From Agarivorans sp. Toyoura001 (lineage in GTDB: Bacteria; Pseudomonadota; Gammaproteobacteria; Enterobacterales; Celerinatantimonadaceae): a stretch of DNA of 64,000 nucleotides. Where the stretch lies: the NCBI RefSeq assembly GCF_005405585.1, contig NZ_BJEQ01000014.1, positions 1 to 64,000 of the forward strand. The letters are read 5' to 3'. Each line of letters starts with the position of its first letter. Position 1 is the stretch's first letter. The notes under the pieces are model-generated. The model searched no databases and was not told the DNA's origin. It saw nothing but the letters and a program-made list of their open reading frames with translations. Positions 8,473 to 19,108 of this stretch are shown here, piece after piece. The position numbers and the translations under genes are program-made.

Positions 8473-10764
8473 ATGGTTCATATTTATATGTTCGTAACTA
8501 AACGGTGCCTGCAAACTTCGCTAGGATTAGCGGCGTTGCTTTCTAGCCTCAGTGCTCACGCAGAAACACCGTTGTCCATGCCACAATGCCGAGCTCATAT
8601 TCCAGAGCGCATCAAATCCGGTCCCGTAGACCCTCTCGCACCATACACTATTGCGGCTGATGAACTGCATGCAAAGCAGGGCGATAAAGCCAGTTTTACC
8701 GGCAATGTTGAGTTTGCTCAAGGGCCTCGTGTACTGAAAGCCGAAAATACTGTGCTTGATGAACAAGCGCAAACCCTTAAAGCTACCGGCGACATTGAAT
8801 TTCAAGATAATCTAGTGAGTGTAAAAAGCGATACCTTTGACGCAAGTTTGAAGGATCACAAAGCCACACTTAACTCAGCTGAATATCAGCTCTTCGAGCA
8901 ACAAGGCCGGGGCGAAGCGCATAACCTTACCATCAATGGCGAACAAAACCTTTCACTAGAGGATGCCAGCTACACTGCTTGTCCACCCGATGACAAGAGC
9001 TGGGAAATCCGCGCAGAAAAAATTGATATCGATTCAAAAGAACAATGGGCCACCACTAAAAATGCCACCGTAAGGCTATTTGATGTGCCGGTTATGTATT
9101 TGCCTTATTTCTCTTATCCCATTGGCGACCAACGGCATAGTGGTTTTTTGTTTCCAACCATCTCTACCTCAACTAAAAATGGTATAGATATCGCCACGCC
9201 CTATTACTGGAATATTGCCCCCAACTTAGATGCAACCATTACTCCGCGTTTAATGACACGCCGAGGTTTGCAATTACAAACTGAGTTTAGATATTTGAAA
9301 GGGCAAAACAACGGCACCATCAATGCAGAATACTTGGCCAATGACGACGTTATTAATGAAGACCGCTATCTATTTCATTGGGACCATCAAGGCCAATATA
9401 AACGCCACTGGCGCTTTAATACCGATTACACTCAAATCAGTGACGATAACTATTTCAATGACTTAGGCGATAAACTCGGCAAAGTGAATGAAAACCAACT
9501 ATTGCAAACTGGTGATGTGGGTTACCACACCAAAAACTGGTACACCCAATTGTTAGTTCAAGACTTTCAAGTACTAGGCAACACCGAACAACCACACACC
9601 TTATTGCCACAACTTACATTCGCGGGCGATTGGGATCTCGACTGGCAAACCCTACAATTTGGTTTTGATACCGAAATCAGTAATTTCACTCATAGTGATA
9701 ACACTGTTTACACCGCTCAACGTGTTCATTTAGAACCGAGCTTAAGTTTACCTTATGCGGTACCTGCAGGTTTTTTCCAAGCAGACCTCGCTTTAATGCA
9801 TACCTACTACAACCAAGATAAAGGCAATAGTTCTGAGTACGATTACTTGGCTACGAATGTAAACCGTACCTTGCCTAAGGTGAGTGTTCAGGGTGGCTTA
9901 AACTTTGATAGAAAAACTCGCTGGTATGGCGACAACTATACCCAAACACTCGAGCCAGTGATTAAATATTTATATATCCCATATACCAATCAAGATGATA
10001 TAGGCATATACGATACTGATAACCTGCAACAAGATTATTACGGCCTGTTTCGCGATCAACGCTACAGCGGCTTAGATCGCATTGCTGATGCTAACCAAAT
10101 TACTTTAGGTGTACATTCACGATTTTTGTCGCCAAGTAACCAAGAAACCTTACGCTTAAGTCTGGGGCAAATTATTTATATCGAGCCCAGCCGCACCACA
10201 TTGATACCAGGAAGCGAGCCTACTAATAATTCAAGTTCGGCACTCGCGTTCGAAGCCGATGCTAACATTCAACAAGATTGGTACGGGCATACTGGAATAC
10301 AAATCGATACCTTAGAAGGCCGCATTAACAAAGCCAACGCGGCAGTAGAGTGGCGCCCAGAAATCCAAAAACTGATACAGCTTAATTACCGTTATTCACA
10401 AGCCAGTGAAACCATGGTGAGCGATGTAAACCAAATTGGTAGCAAAGTAGCTTGGCCCGTTACCGATAGCATTTCTGCTGTAGGTAGCTATTACCGCGAT
10501 ATGATCTTAGATAGAAGCATCGAAAGCTATCTTGGCGTTCAATACAACTCTTGTTGTTGGGGGATTCGCTTAACTTACCAACGTGGCCTACAAAGCACCT
10601 ATGTGGATGACTCTTCAGGTGTTGACCGAGTGGGCGAATTTGATACCTCACTACGTCTCGATTTCGAAATTAAAGGGCTTGGCGGTAGTGATACCAGCAG
10701 CCGTGAACAAATGTTAGAGGGCGGCAACTTTAAATACGGACAGCCCTTTTACCTCAACAATTAA
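8473..10764 (+). CDS. lptD: LPS-assembly outer-membrane protein LptD
   Basis: LptD is the outer-membrane beta-barrel that, with LptE, inserts lipopolysaccharide into the outer leaflet. The 763-residue product has a signal peptide, an OstA/LptA-like periplasmic domain (about 55-190), and a long beta-barrel with many aromatic strands ending in the LptD C-terminal region. The paired cysteines (CPPDDK near 170, NSCCWG near 690) match those forming the LptD disulfides. The start is uncertain: ATG 8473 directly abuts AGGGA, and ATG 8488 begins a neater signal peptide. surA follows after 61 bases, as in E. coli. Confidence 0.96.
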   Translation: MVHIYMFVTKRCLQTSLGLAALLSSLSAHAETPLSMPQCRAHIPERIKSGPVDPLAPYTIAADELHAKQGDKASFTGNVEFAQGPRVLKAENTVLDEQAQTLKATGDIEFQDNLVSVKSDTFDASLKDHKATLNSAEYQLFEQQGRGEAHNLTINGEQNLSLEDASYTACPPDDKSWEIRAEKIDIDSKEQWATTKNATVRLFDVPVMYLPYFSYPIGDQRHSGFLFPTISTSTKNGIDIATPYYWNIAPNLDATITPRLMTRRGLQLQTEFRYLKGQNNGTINAEYLANDDVINEDRYLFHWDHQGQYKRHWRFNTDYTQISDDNYFNDLGDKLGKVNENQLLQTGDVGYHTKNWYTQLLVQDFQVLGNTEQPHTLLPQLTFAGDWDLDWQTLQFGFDTEISNFTHSDNTVYTAQRVHLEPSLSLPYAVPAGFFQADLALMHTYYNQDKGNSSEYDYLATNVNRTLPKVSVQGGLNFDRKTRWYGDNYTQTLEPVIKYLYIPYTNQDDIGIYDTDNLQQDYYGLFRDQRYSGLDRIADANQITLGVHSRFLSPSNQETLRLSLGQIIYIEPSRTTLIPGSEPTNNSSSALAFEADANIQQDWYGHTGIQIDTLEGRINKANAAVEWRPEIQKLIQLNYRYSQASETMVSDVNQIGSKVAWPVTDSISAVGSYYRDMILDRSIESYLGVQYNSCCWGIRLTYQRGLQSTYVDDSSGVDRVGEFDTSLRLDFEIKGLGGSDTSSREQMLEGGNFKYGQPFYLNN

Positions 10765-10825
10765 AACCTTTAGTACAAATATGTTAAAGTAGCCGGCGCT
10801 TTGCACGCCGTAATATAGGAACGAA

Positions 10826-12103
10826 ATGAAAAAGTTAATTTTGCTTAGTGTAAGTATGTTAATGCTTAACACTGGGCTGGTTCAGGCTCAAGAACAGTTA
10901 CTCGACAAAGTCGTAGTGATTGTAAATAACGATGTCATTACAGAAAGTCAGATTGACGAGCTAACCAACAAAGTATTGCGTAATGCTACAGATTCTGGCC
11001 AAGAACTTCCTCCAGAGGAAGAGCTACAAGAACAGGTAATGGATCGACTCATCCTTGAAAGCTTACAGCTTCAGCTTGCCGACAGACTTGGCATTAAAAT
11101 TAGTGATAGCCAATTAGAAAACACCATCGATAACATCATCGCTGGAGAGAAGAAAACTCGTGAGCAATTCTTAGACGATTTAGAAAAACAGAATGTTAGC
11201 TATAACCAGTTTCGCGAAGACATTCGAACAGAGATTGTTTTAGGCGAAGTTGGTCGCAGTCAAGTACAGCGCCGAGTGAATGTTTCTGAACAAGAGATTG
11301 ACGCCTTAATGAAGCTTATAGAAGAGCAAGATAAAGGCACTGTTCGCTATCATGTGGGGCACATTTTGTTGCGCCTTGGTAGCGATGAAACCAATACTCA
11401 ACAACTTGCAGAAAGCCTAGTGCAACAGTTAAAAGACGGCGAAAACTTTAATCAGTTGGCAATGACTCACTCGCAAGGTCCAAAAGCCTTAGAGGGCGGA
11501 GACTGGGGCTGGATGACCATAGAAGAAATGCCGACCTTGTTTGCAGGTGTAGTAAGAAACCAACATCAAGGTTCAGTACTAGGGCCAATTCGTACTGACT
11601 CAGGTTTACATATTTTGATGGTACTAGATGCCGAAGGTTTACAAAAAGTGGAAACGCTGGAAGTAAACGCTCGCCACATTCTAATCAAGCCATCAATTAT
11701 TCTTAGTGACAACAAAGCGCAAAGCTTGCTCGCTGAATTTCGCCAACAATTAATTCTCGGCGAAGTGACCTTTGAAGAGCTGGCTCGTCAATATTCTGAG
11801 GACCCAGGTTCAGCGGTACGCGGTGGCGAGCTTGGTTGGTCGGATCCAAGTGTATTCGTACCGGCATTTAGAGATACAGCTAGCCGATTAGAAGTGGGTG
11901 AACTCAGCCAGCCATTCCGCTCAACCTTTGGTTGGCACTTGTTAGAGGTTCTCGATAAACGCACCACTGACACCACCAATAAAGCCAGTCAAAACCGCGC
12001 TTATCAAATGATCTTCAATCGTAAATTCAACGAAGAAACTCAAGCTTGGCAAGAAGAACTTCGCGAAGAAGCTTATGTAGAAATTTTGGACGGTGAGGCA
12101 TGA
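10826..12103 (+). CDS. surA: Periplasmic peptidyl-prolyl isomerase/chaperone SurA
   Basis: SurA escorts unfolded outer-membrane proteins through the periplasm. The 425-residue protein has a signal peptide ending VQA, the SurA N-terminal chaperone domain ([14 protein letters not shown]), and two parvulin domains, each with an HIL(I/L) strand and a GGxLGW/GGDWGW motif (about 175-275 and 285-385). Its length matches E. coli SurA (428). GGAACGAA precedes the start, and the stop overlaps pdxA by four bases. The order lptD-surA-pdxA-rsmA-apaG-apaH is that of E. coli. Confidence 0.97.
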   Translation: MKKLILLSVSMLMLNTGLVQAQEQLLDKVVVIVNNDVITESQIDELTNKVLRNATDSGQELPPEEELQEQVMDRLILESLQLQLADRLGIKISDSQLENTIDNIIAGEKKTREQFLDDLEKQNVSYNQFREDIRTEIVLGEVGRSQVQRRVNVSEQEIDALMKLIEEQDKGTVRYHVGHILLRLGSDETNTQQLAESLVQQLKDGENFNQLAMTHSQGPKALEGGDWGWMTIEEMPTLFAGVVRNQHQGSVLGPIRTDSGLHILMVLDAEGLQKVETLEVNARHILIKPSIILSDNKAQSLLAEFRQQLILGEVTFEELARQYSEDPGSAVRGGELGWSDPSVFVPAFRDTASRLEVGELSQPFRSTFGWHLLEVLDKRTTDTTNKASQNRAYQMIFNRKFNEETQAWQEELREEAYVEILDGEA

Positions 12104-13098
12104 GCCAGCCAGTAGCAAGAATTGCTATAACGCCAGGCGAGCCCGCTGGCATTGGCCCAGATTTAGTACTTGCGATTAGCCAGCGCGATTGGCCAATGGA
12201 GCTAGTGGTAGTTGCAGATCCACGTTTACTTAAAGAGCGTGCGGCTAAACTAGGCCTTAATATCACCCTACTTCCTTATCAACCAGAGCAAGCCGCTAAA
12301 CCACAAGCGGCTGGCACCTTAACCGTTGCTCCAATAGCGATGAGCACGCCAGCAATAGCTGGTAAGCTAGATGAAGCGAACGGTCACTATGTGTTAAATA
12401 CGCTTAAATTTGCCAGTGATGGCAATATGAATGGGCAGTTTGCCGCAGTGGTCACTGGCCCAGTACACAAAGGCATTATCAATAAAGCCGGCGTGTCGTT
12501 TAGTGGCCATACCGAATTCTTCGCTCAGCAATCAGGTACCGCCGATGTCGTGATGATGTTAGCCACCGAAGGGTTACGCGTAGCATTAGCAACCACGCAC
12601 TTGCCGCTAGCCTATGTAGCTAAAGCAATTACCCATGAACGCTTACATAACATTATTACTATTTTGCACCACGATTTAAAAACCAAGTTTGCGATTAAGC
12701 AACCAAAGATTTTTGTTTGTGGGCTGAACCCTCATGCAGGGGAAGATGGGCATCTGGGTCGAGAAGAGCTAGACATTATTATCCCCTTGCTCGAGCAGAT
12801 GCGCAAAGAACATAATATGAATTTAATTGGCCCTTTACCGGCTGATACCTTATTTCAAGACAAATACTTGGCCGAAGCAGACGCTGTATTGGCGATGTAT
12901 CACGACCAGGGTTTACCGGTGCTAAAATATAAAGGTTTTGGTAAGTCGGTAAACATTACCCTTGGACTGCCCTTTATTAGAACCTCAGTTGACCACGGAA
13001 CAGCTTTAGAGCTTGCGGGAACTGGTGAAGCCGATCATGGAAGTATGATTACCGCCATTGAACAAGCCATTGACATGGTGGAGCGAGAGCATGAATAA
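12100..13098 (+). CDS. pdxA: 4-hydroxythreonine-4-phosphate dehydrogenase PdxA
   Basis: PdxA oxidises 4-phosphohydroxy-L-threonine in the DXP-dependent pathway to pyridoxal phosphate. Signature segments are [11 protein letters not shown] at the N-terminus, [14 protein letters not shown] with the substrate-binding Lys, GHTEFFA with a metal-binding His, NPHAGEDG and [11 protein letters not shown]. Its 332 residues match the family. The start ATG lies inside the surA stop (ATGA), and the 3' end overlaps rsmA, so translation of the three genes is probably coupled. Confidence 0.97.
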   Translation: MSQPVARIAITPGEPAGIGPDLVLAISQRDWPMELVVVADPRLLKERAAKLGLNITLLPYQPEQAAKPQAAGTLTVAPIAMSTPAIAGKLDEANGHYVLNTLKFASDGNMNGQFAAVVTGPVHKGIINKAGVSFSGHTEFFAQQSGTADVVMMLATEGLRVALATTHLPLAYVAKAITHERLHNIITILHHDLKTKFAIKQPKIFVCGLNPHAGEDGHLGREELDIIIPLLEQMRKEHNMNLIGPLPADTLFQDKYLAEADAVLAMYHDQGLPVLKYKGFGKSVNITLGLPFIRTSVDHGTALELAGTGEADHGSMITAIEQAIDMVEREHE

Positions 13099-13921
13099 AC
13101 AAGTTCACCAGGGACACCGTGCCCGTAAACGTTTTGGTCAAAATTTCTTAAACAACGATTCGGTCATTAGCCAAATTGTGGCCACTATTTACCCACAACC
13201 AGGTGAAAACTTGGTAGAGATTGGCCCAGGTCTAGGCGCATTGACAGATCCAGTAGCGAGTACTGCTGGTCACCTGCAAGTTGTAGAGCTAGATAGAGAT
13301 TTAGCTCAGCGTTTGCGTGAGCATCCAACCTTGGCCGACAAACTCACTATCCATGAAATTGACGCGCTTAAATTTGATTTCATGCAATTGTGTAAACCCG
13401 AGCAAAAAATGCGGGTTTTTGGAAACTTGCCTTATAACATTTCTACGCCACTTATTTTCCATTTATTGAGCTTTACCAGTGCCATTTCTGACATGCATTT
13501 TATGCTGCAGAAAGAAGTGGTTAAGCGCATGGCCGCAGAGCCAAATTGCAAAGCCTATGGCCGATTAAGTGTAATGACTCAAGTCCAATGTAAGGTGCTA
13601 CCAGCCTTAGAAGTACCGCCAGAAGCCTTTATGCCTCCGCCTAAAGTTGACTCTGCAGTGGTCCGTTTAGAGCCTTACGAAAGTACCTTGCACCCGCTCA
13701 ATTCTTTAAGCACCTTAGATAGAGTGTGTAAAGAAGCCTTTAATCAGCGTCGTAAAACTATTCGCAATGCTTTGGGTAATTTACTTACCGTAGAGCACTT
13801 AGAAATATTGGGACTTAAGCCAACCCTTCGACCAGAAAATTTAACTATTCAACAGTTTTGTGATATTGCTAATTACATAGATAAAGAACAATTATTGCAG
13901 GCTTCAAATAGTGACCAGTAA
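13091..13921 (+). CDS. rsmA: 16S rRNA dimethyladenosine transferase RsmA (KsgA)
   Basis: RsmA dimethylates the two adjacent adenines near the 3' end of 16S rRNA late in 30S assembly. The SAM-binding motif [11 protein letters not shown] and the catalytic motif GNLPYNIST (NLPY) are present. The frame opens at 13058, but ATG 13091 gives [20 protein letters not shown], which aligns with the E. coli start, so that is the start used; it overlaps the pdxA end by eight bases. The product is 276 residues. The stop overlaps the apaG start. Confidence 0.97.
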   Translation: MNKQVHQGHRARKRFGQNFLNNDSVISQIVATIYPQPGENLVEIGPGLGALTDPVASTAGHLQVVELDRDLAQRLREHPTLADKLTIHEIDALKFDFMQLCKPEQKMRVFGNLPYNISTPLIFHLLSFTSAISDMHFMLQKEVVKRMAAEPNCKAYGRLSVMTQVQCKVLPALEVPPEAFMPPPKVDSAVVRLEPYESTLHPLNSLSTLDRVCKEAFNQRRKTIRNALGNLLTVEHLEILGLKPTLRPENLTIQQFCDIANYIDKEQLLQASNSDQ

Positions 13922-14297
13922 TACTCAAGACTATGATTTAGATATTGAAGTGGAATCGGGTTTTTTACCTGAACACTCAGTACCAGAAAAGCAGCAATTT
14001 GCCTTTTTCTACACCATCACCATTCGTAATTGTAGCGCTCACGCGCTGCAATTATTGCGTCGTCATTGGGTGATCACTGACGGTGATGGCAAAGTGAACG
14101 AAGTGAAAGGTGATGGCGTAGTTGGCAAACAACCGCACCTAAAACCTGAAAAGCCCTTCTCTTATACCAGTAGTGCAGTATTAGCCACCGAAGTGGGCGT
14201 AATGCAAGGCAGTTACACCTTGGTAGATGAGGCAGGTAATGAATTTGAGGCCGAAATTCCTCCTTTTCGATTATCCTTACCCAATAAACTGCACTAG
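13911..14297 (+). CDS. apaG: ApaG family protein
   Basis: ApaG is a small beta-sandwich protein named for its place in the apaGH operon. It is often annotated as a Co2+/Mg2+ efflux-linked protein, but its biochemical role is not settled. The 128-residue product shows the family core [22 protein letters not shown] and [14 protein letters not shown] 13911 is the start, overlapping the rsmA end by 11 bases, and apaH follows after 12 bases. This is the same context as in E. coli. Confidence 0.94.
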   Translation: MTSNTQDYDLDIEVESGFLPEHSVPEKQQFAFFYTITIRNCSAHALQLLRRHWVITDGDGKVNEVKGDGVVGKQPHLKPEKPFSYTSSAVLATEVGVMQGSYTLVDEAGNEFEAEIPPFRLSLPNKLH

Positions 14298-14309
14298 CCG
14301 AGGCAAGCC

Positions 14310-15140
14310 ATGGCCACCTATTTTGTTGGGGACATTCAAGGCTGTTTAGATGAACTAAAAGCACTGTTAAATCAGTGTAAGTTCTCCAAGAAAAAAGACC
14401 AGCTTTGGCTAGCCGGAGACTTAGTTGCACGAGGCCCTAAATCTTTAGAAACTCTGCGTTTTGTAAAAGAGTTAGGCGACGCAGCGCAAATTGTTCTCGG
14501 TAATCATGATCTTCATCTATTGGCCGTAGCAAACGGTATCCATCGCGCGAAACGCCGCGACAAACTGCAAGATTTATTAGATGCACCAGATAAAGATGAG
14601 TTACTTGACTGGTTACGCCAGCAACCACTGATTGTTAAACATCCTGAGCACGATGTGGTAATGGTGCATGCGGGTATTTACCCTAAGTGGAAAGTAAGTA
14701 AGGCACTGAAACTCGGTAAAGAAGTCCACAAAGAATTGGCTGGAGAGAACTACTTATCACTACTGAAAAGTATGTACAGCAATGAGCCAGCACATTGGAG
14801 TGACGAGCTAGTCGGTTACGACCGCTTACGCTATATCATCAATGTTTTCACTCGTATGCGATATTGCTTTCCTGATGCTAGTTTAGACTTTGAATGCAAA
14901 GTACCACCTAATAAAAACAATAACCCTAACTTAAAACCGTGGTTCGAATTGCCCGGAAAACACCTTAAACAGACCCATATCGTCTTTGGGCACTGGGCTG
15001 CGCTAATGGGTAAAAGTAAGCAAGAATTAGTCTCAGGTTTAGATACAGGCTGTGTATGGGGCAACCATTTATCAATGCTGCGCTGGGAAGACCAGCGCAT
15101 GTATACTCAAGATTGCTTAACTGGGAATGCCGCCGGCTAA
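14310..15140 (+). CDS. apaH: Symmetrical diadenosine tetraphosphate hydrolase ApaH
   Basis: ApaH splits Ap4A symmetrically into two ADP and also removes Np4 caps from RNA. The metallophosphoesterase motifs are present: GDIQGC at the N-terminus (D8, family GDxHG variant), GDLVARGP, and GNHDLHLL, plus a late GHWAAL His. Length (276) matches E. coli ApaH (280). It ends one base before the stop of folA on the opposite strand with no visible terminator between them. Confidence 0.96.
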   Translation: MATYFVGDIQGCLDELKALLNQCKFSKKKDQLWLAGDLVARGPKSLETLRFVKELGDAAQIVLGNHDLHLLAVANGIHRAKRRDKLQDLLDAPDKDELLDWLRQQPLIVKHPEHDVVMVHAGIYPKWKVSKALKLGKEVHKELAGENYLSLLKSMYSNEPAHWSDELVGYDRLRYIINVFTRMRYCFPDASLDFECKVPPNKNNNPNLKPWFELPGKHLKQTHIVFGHWAALMGKSKQELVSGLDTGCVWGNHLSMLRWEDQRMYTQDCLTGNAAG

Positions 15141-15141
15141 A

Positions 15142-15627
15142 TTAGGCTCTCGCTAAGGTAACAAACTCATAGTCATGAGGATTTTTCTCATCAGCGAGGT
15201 GTTTCTCAGAGGAAATGTCAGTCCATTGGTGCTGTTGGTAATCAGGAAAATGAGCATCTCCCTCTACATCTTTATCAATAAAGGTAAGGTAAAGCACATC
15301 GGCAAACGCTAAACACTGTTGGTATATGTTAGCCCCACCGATCACCATCACTTCAACTTCTTCTTTAACCGAGTCTAAGGCGGCTTCTACGCTACTAACT
15401 ACCGTAACACCTTCAATGTTTAAATCTGGATTGCGGCTAATCACAATGTTCAAACGGCCAGGTAAAGGGCGCCCAATTGAGTCGTAGGTTAACCGACCCA
15501 TTATCACCGGTTTTCCCATCGTTACCGCTTTAAAATGTTTCAAATCGGCGGGTAAGTGCCAAGGCATTTGGTTATCTTTACCAATCACACGCTGTTTTGC
15601 CATTGCGGCGATCATTGCTACTTTCAC
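15142..15627 (-). CDS. folA: Dihydrofolate reductase
   Basis: FolA reduces dihydrofolate to tetrahydrofolate with NADPH. The 161-residue protein has IAAMAKQRVIGKDNQMPWHLPADL at the front, split here as the nucleotide-binding Met20-type loop and the active-site acidic residue in LPADL, then MGRLTYDSIGRPLPGR and VMVIGGANIYQ. A GTG at 15627 starts the frame (MKVAMIAAM), with AGGTAGAG upstream. As in E. coli it is convergent with apaH. Confidence 0.96.
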   Translation of the reverse strand: MKVAMIAAMAKQRVIGKDNQMPWHLPADLKHFKAVTMGKPVIMGRLTYDSIGRPLPGRLNIVISRNPDLNIEGVTVVSSVEAALDSVKEEVEVMVIGGANIYQQCLAFADVLYLTFIDKDVEGDAHFPDYQQHQWTDISSEKHLADEKNPHDYEFVTLARA

Positions 15628-15653
15628 TGCTCTACCTTTTTCTAAAACATCTG

Positions 15654-16121
15654 TTAAACAATTGGCCTTCCTCGGTATATCACTACCGAAGGTATAGCCA
15701 AACCAAAACTCAAGGCCATAAGTATAAACATCGTTCTTAGGCCATTTTCGATAATTGTTGCGAGCAAGGGTTCACTAAAACCATTACTGTATAAGCTAAT
15801 AATGCCCACCATGGTAGTGAAGGCGTAACTTCCTGGGATCATCGGGATAATGGCCGCCACGGTAAACACCGGCCTAGGAATTAAATAGCGCCTAGACCAA
15901 TACACTCCTAATAAACCTACACTGGTGGAAGCAACGAGGGTCGCCCATTCCAGAGGAACGCCCCAATAGATGCATAGGGTTCGCAAACTGTGCGCAAAAG
16001 CGCCGCCAATGGCGCAAAAACCTAACATGCGTGTTGGTACATTAAACACCATGGCAAACCCCACAGCAGGAACCGCAGAGAATAAGGCATCTTCAAGAAG
16101 AAGTTTGATTAAGTCACCCAT
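15654..16121 (-). CDS. yjjB: ThrE-family exporter small subunit, YjjB-like
   Basis: This is one half of a split ThrE-type threonine/serine exporter; in E. coli YjjB and YjjP together export succinate. The protein has four predicted membrane helices and the segments PAVGFAMVFNVP and FTVAAIIPMIPGSYAFT. The frame is open from GTG 16134-16136, but ATG 16121 aligns with the E. coli YjjB start (MGVIEF) and has GGGTGG upstream. Two bases separate it from yjjP, so the two are co-translated partners. Confidence 0.85.
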   Translation of the reverse strand: MGDLIKLLLEDALFSAVPAVGFAMVFNVPTRMLGFCAIGGAFAHSLRTLCIYWGVPLEWATLVASTSVGLLGVYWSRRYLIPRPVFTVAAIIPMIPGSYAFTTMVGIISLYSNGFSEPLLATIIENGLRTMFILMALSFGLAIPSVVIYRGRPIV

Positions 16122-16122
16122 T

Positions 16123-16944
16123 CTATAACCACCCACTCACACCGGTAGCCCACATCGACAACGCAATGCCCATCGCTACACCCAAGGTGAGTAATGAAGC
16201 AAAAAACCAACGTGAAATCCCCATACTAATGTGCCCTTTTACCATGTCAGACACTGCATTAATGAGTGGAAAACCAGGCACCAGAAGTAACACAGAAGCA
16301 GCCATTACCGTTTGCGGTTGATTACCAATATCATAACGTACAGCCAAGCCTGCGATGGTGGTGGCTACAAATGCGGTCATGCCAAAATTCAGAATGGGGT
16401 TATGGTGTCGGTGTGCCATTTCTTGGCGAAATGTCATGGCCACTGCAGAGGCAATAAAGGTCATGCCAAATACTGACCAATCCCCTCCGAACAAGTGACT
16501 AAAGCACGCACACGACAAGCCAATCATAAACACCACTAACCAGCGGTTATGTTTATAAGGCTGCAAGCGCTCGAGGCGCTTTACCACATCGGCCTCATCC
16601 AGTAACTGCTTCTCGGCCATAATGGTAATACGCTGCACTTCACACACCATATGCATGTTAATACCACGATCGTAAACCCTGCGCGTAGTAGTAATACAGC
16701 GCCCTTGGCACAAACCCGTCAGTATTAAAGCGTTTGCAGTAATGGCCAGCTCTACGCTGTCTAAACCCAGCGCTTTGCCTAAACGCACCGTTGTTTCTTC
16801 AATGAGTTTACTTTCTGCGCCATGCTGCTGCATGATGCGACCAGCCTGCACCGCTACACGGCAGATACTAGTTTGCTGTTCTAAAGAGAGTTTACGAACC
16901 GGAGCCTGAACAGGCTCCGGAGAATGTCTAAACGAGCGTAACAT
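16123..16944 (-). CDS. yjjP: ThrE-family exporter large subunit, YjjP-like
   Basis: YjjP carries the cytoplasmic N-terminal domain and the other membrane half of the split ThrE exporter. The N-terminal domain (about 20-120) has the GAESKLIEETTVRLG segment typical of ThrE proteins. Five hydrophobic helices follow, including GLSCACFSHLFGG and VLLLVPGFPLINAVSDM. Its substrate (threonine/serine or C4-dicarboxylate) cannot be told from sequence. It lies directly upstream of yjjB and is inserted between folA and obgE. Confidence 0.88.
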   Translation of the reverse strand: MLRSFRHSPEPVQAPVRKLSLEQQTSICRVAVQAGRIMQQHGAESKLIEETTVRLGKALGLDSVELAITANALILTGLCQGRCITTTRRVYDRGINMHMVCEVQRITIMAEKQLLDEADVVKRLERLQPYKHNRWLVVFMIGLSCACFSHLFGGDWSVFGMTFIASAVAMTFRQEMAHRHHNPILNFGMTAFVATTIAGLAVRYDIGNQPQTVMAASVLLLVPGFPLINAVSDMVKGHISMGISRWFFASLLTLGVAMGIALSMWATGVSGWL

Positions 16945-16982
16945 TTAACGATCCAAGTAATACTACCACTGTAAGTAGCCTA

Positions 16983-18158
<1,176 letters not shown>

Positions 18159-18227
18159 CTACTCCAGCATTATCGCTTAACTATAATGCACCACATCTAT
18201 TAAGTAATAGAAATAGTGGCTTCTTGG

Positions 18228-18260
18228 AAAAAAAAAGCCCCGCTAGTAGCGGGGCTTTTT
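18228..18260 (-). terminator. Terminator after rplU-rpmA
   Basis: GCCCCGCT and AGCGGGGC pair around a 3-base loop (18237-18255). The minus-strand copy ends in nine U, and the plus strand has five. It closes the rplU-rpmA operon ahead of obgE. Confidence 0.9.
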
Positions 18261-18278
18261 AAAGATCTAGTTGGAAGT

Positions 18279-18536
18279 TTATTCAGCTACGATGCTAACA
18301 AACTTACGGCTTTTAGGACCTTTTACTTCAAACTTCACTTTGCCTTCGGCAGTTGCGAAAAGAGTATGGTCTTTACCGATACCAACGTTTGAGCCCGCGT
18401 GGAACTTAGTACCACGTTGACGAACAATAATGCTACCCGCTAATACAGACTCGCCACCGAAACGCTTAACACCTAGGCGTTTGCTTTCCGAATCGCGACC
18501 GTTACGAGTACTACCACCAGCCTTTTTATGTGCCAT
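18279..18536 (-). CDS. rpmA: 50S ribosomal protein L27
   Basis: L27 reaches the peptidyl transferase centre with its N-terminal tail. The 85-residue protein starts [16 protein letters not shown], the standard form without a cleavable extension, and has the [17 protein letters not shown] core. GAGGAATATACTC precedes the ATG. It is co-transcribed with rplU, 17 bases upstream. Confidence 0.98.
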   Translation of the reverse strand: MAHKKAGGSTRNGRDSESKRLGVKRFGGESVLAGSIIVRQRGTKFHAGSNVGIGKDHTLFATAEGKVKFEVKGPKSRKFVSIVAE

Positions 18537-18553
18537 GAGTATATTCCTCTAAA

Positions 18554-18865
18554 TTAACCGTTAATGCCTGTAATGCGAACTTCAGTGAACCACTGACGGT
18601 GGCCCTGTTGCTTACGTGAATGCTTACGACGACGGAACTTAACGATTTTAACTTTATCGCCACGACCATGAGAAACAACTTCTGCTGTTACTTTGGTACC
18701 ATCTACATAAGGTGCGCCTACTTGAACATCTTCGCCATTCGCAACTAGTAATACGTTATCAAATTCAACTGTTTCACCAGTCTCAACGTCTAGTTTCTCA
18801 AGGCGAAGTGTTTGACCTTCGGCCACACGGTGCTGTTTACCACCACTTTGGATAACCGCGTACAT
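18554..18865 (-). CDS. rplU: 50S ribosomal protein L21
   Basis: L21 binds 23S rRNA domain I. The product matches E. coli L21 along its length, ending in the signature [20 protein letters not shown]. The frame opens three codons earlier at TTG 18874 (MKKMYAV), but [14 protein letters not shown] from ATG 18865 aligns with the E. coli start, and GGAG sits 10 bases upstream. The product is 103 residues. Confidence 0.97.
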   Translation of the reverse strand: MYAVIQSGGKQHRVAEGQTLRLEKLDVETGETVEFDNVLLVANGEDVQVGAPYVDGTKVTAEVVSHGRGDKVKIVKFRRRKHSRKQQGHRQWFTEVRITGING

Positions 18866-18884
18866 TTTCTTCAAACTCCGCTGT

Positions 18885-18905
18885 ACACCTAGTATTTCAA
18901 GGTGT
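18885..18905 (-). promoter_or_regulatory. Hairpin in the rplU leader
   Basis: ACACCT and AGGTGT form a 6-bp stem with a 9-base loop in the 5' leader, about 20 bases before the rplU start codon and just upstream of the Shine-Dalgarno. It could bear on L21 translation, but no known leader motif is recognised. Confidence 0.4.
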
Positions 18906-18930
18906 CTATAATTCTTAACAATGACGGCGG

Positions 18931-18959
18931 ATTCTACGGAAAAAGATCCCTTCTAGCAA
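18931..18959 (-). promoter_or_regulatory. Promoter of rplU-rpmA
   Basis: Minus strand: -35 TTGCTA (18954-18959), 17-base spacer and -10 TAGAAT (18931-18936), followed by a C-rich discriminator (CCGCC). The expected start is near 18924, giving a leader of about 60 bases. Confidence 0.75.
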
Positions 18960-19045
18960 GGGGAAAATTGAAAAAGTTTAAAAATCACGCAAGCCTAAGA
19001 ATTTTAGCCAGCGAAAGCTGCGTAAACACGGGAATTGAGATACTA

Positions 19046-19073
19046 TTGCAACATTAAATTATCAAAATAAATT
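19046..19073 (+). promoter_or_regulatory. Candidate promoter of ispB
   Basis: TTGCAA (19046-19051), a 16-base spacer and TAAATT (19068-19073) lie 36 bases before the ispB start in an A/T-rich stretch. It is diverged from the rplU promoter. Confidence 0.45.
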
Positions 19074-19108
19074 GCTGAATCATCGGCATTAACCTCTAAT
19101 AAGATACT

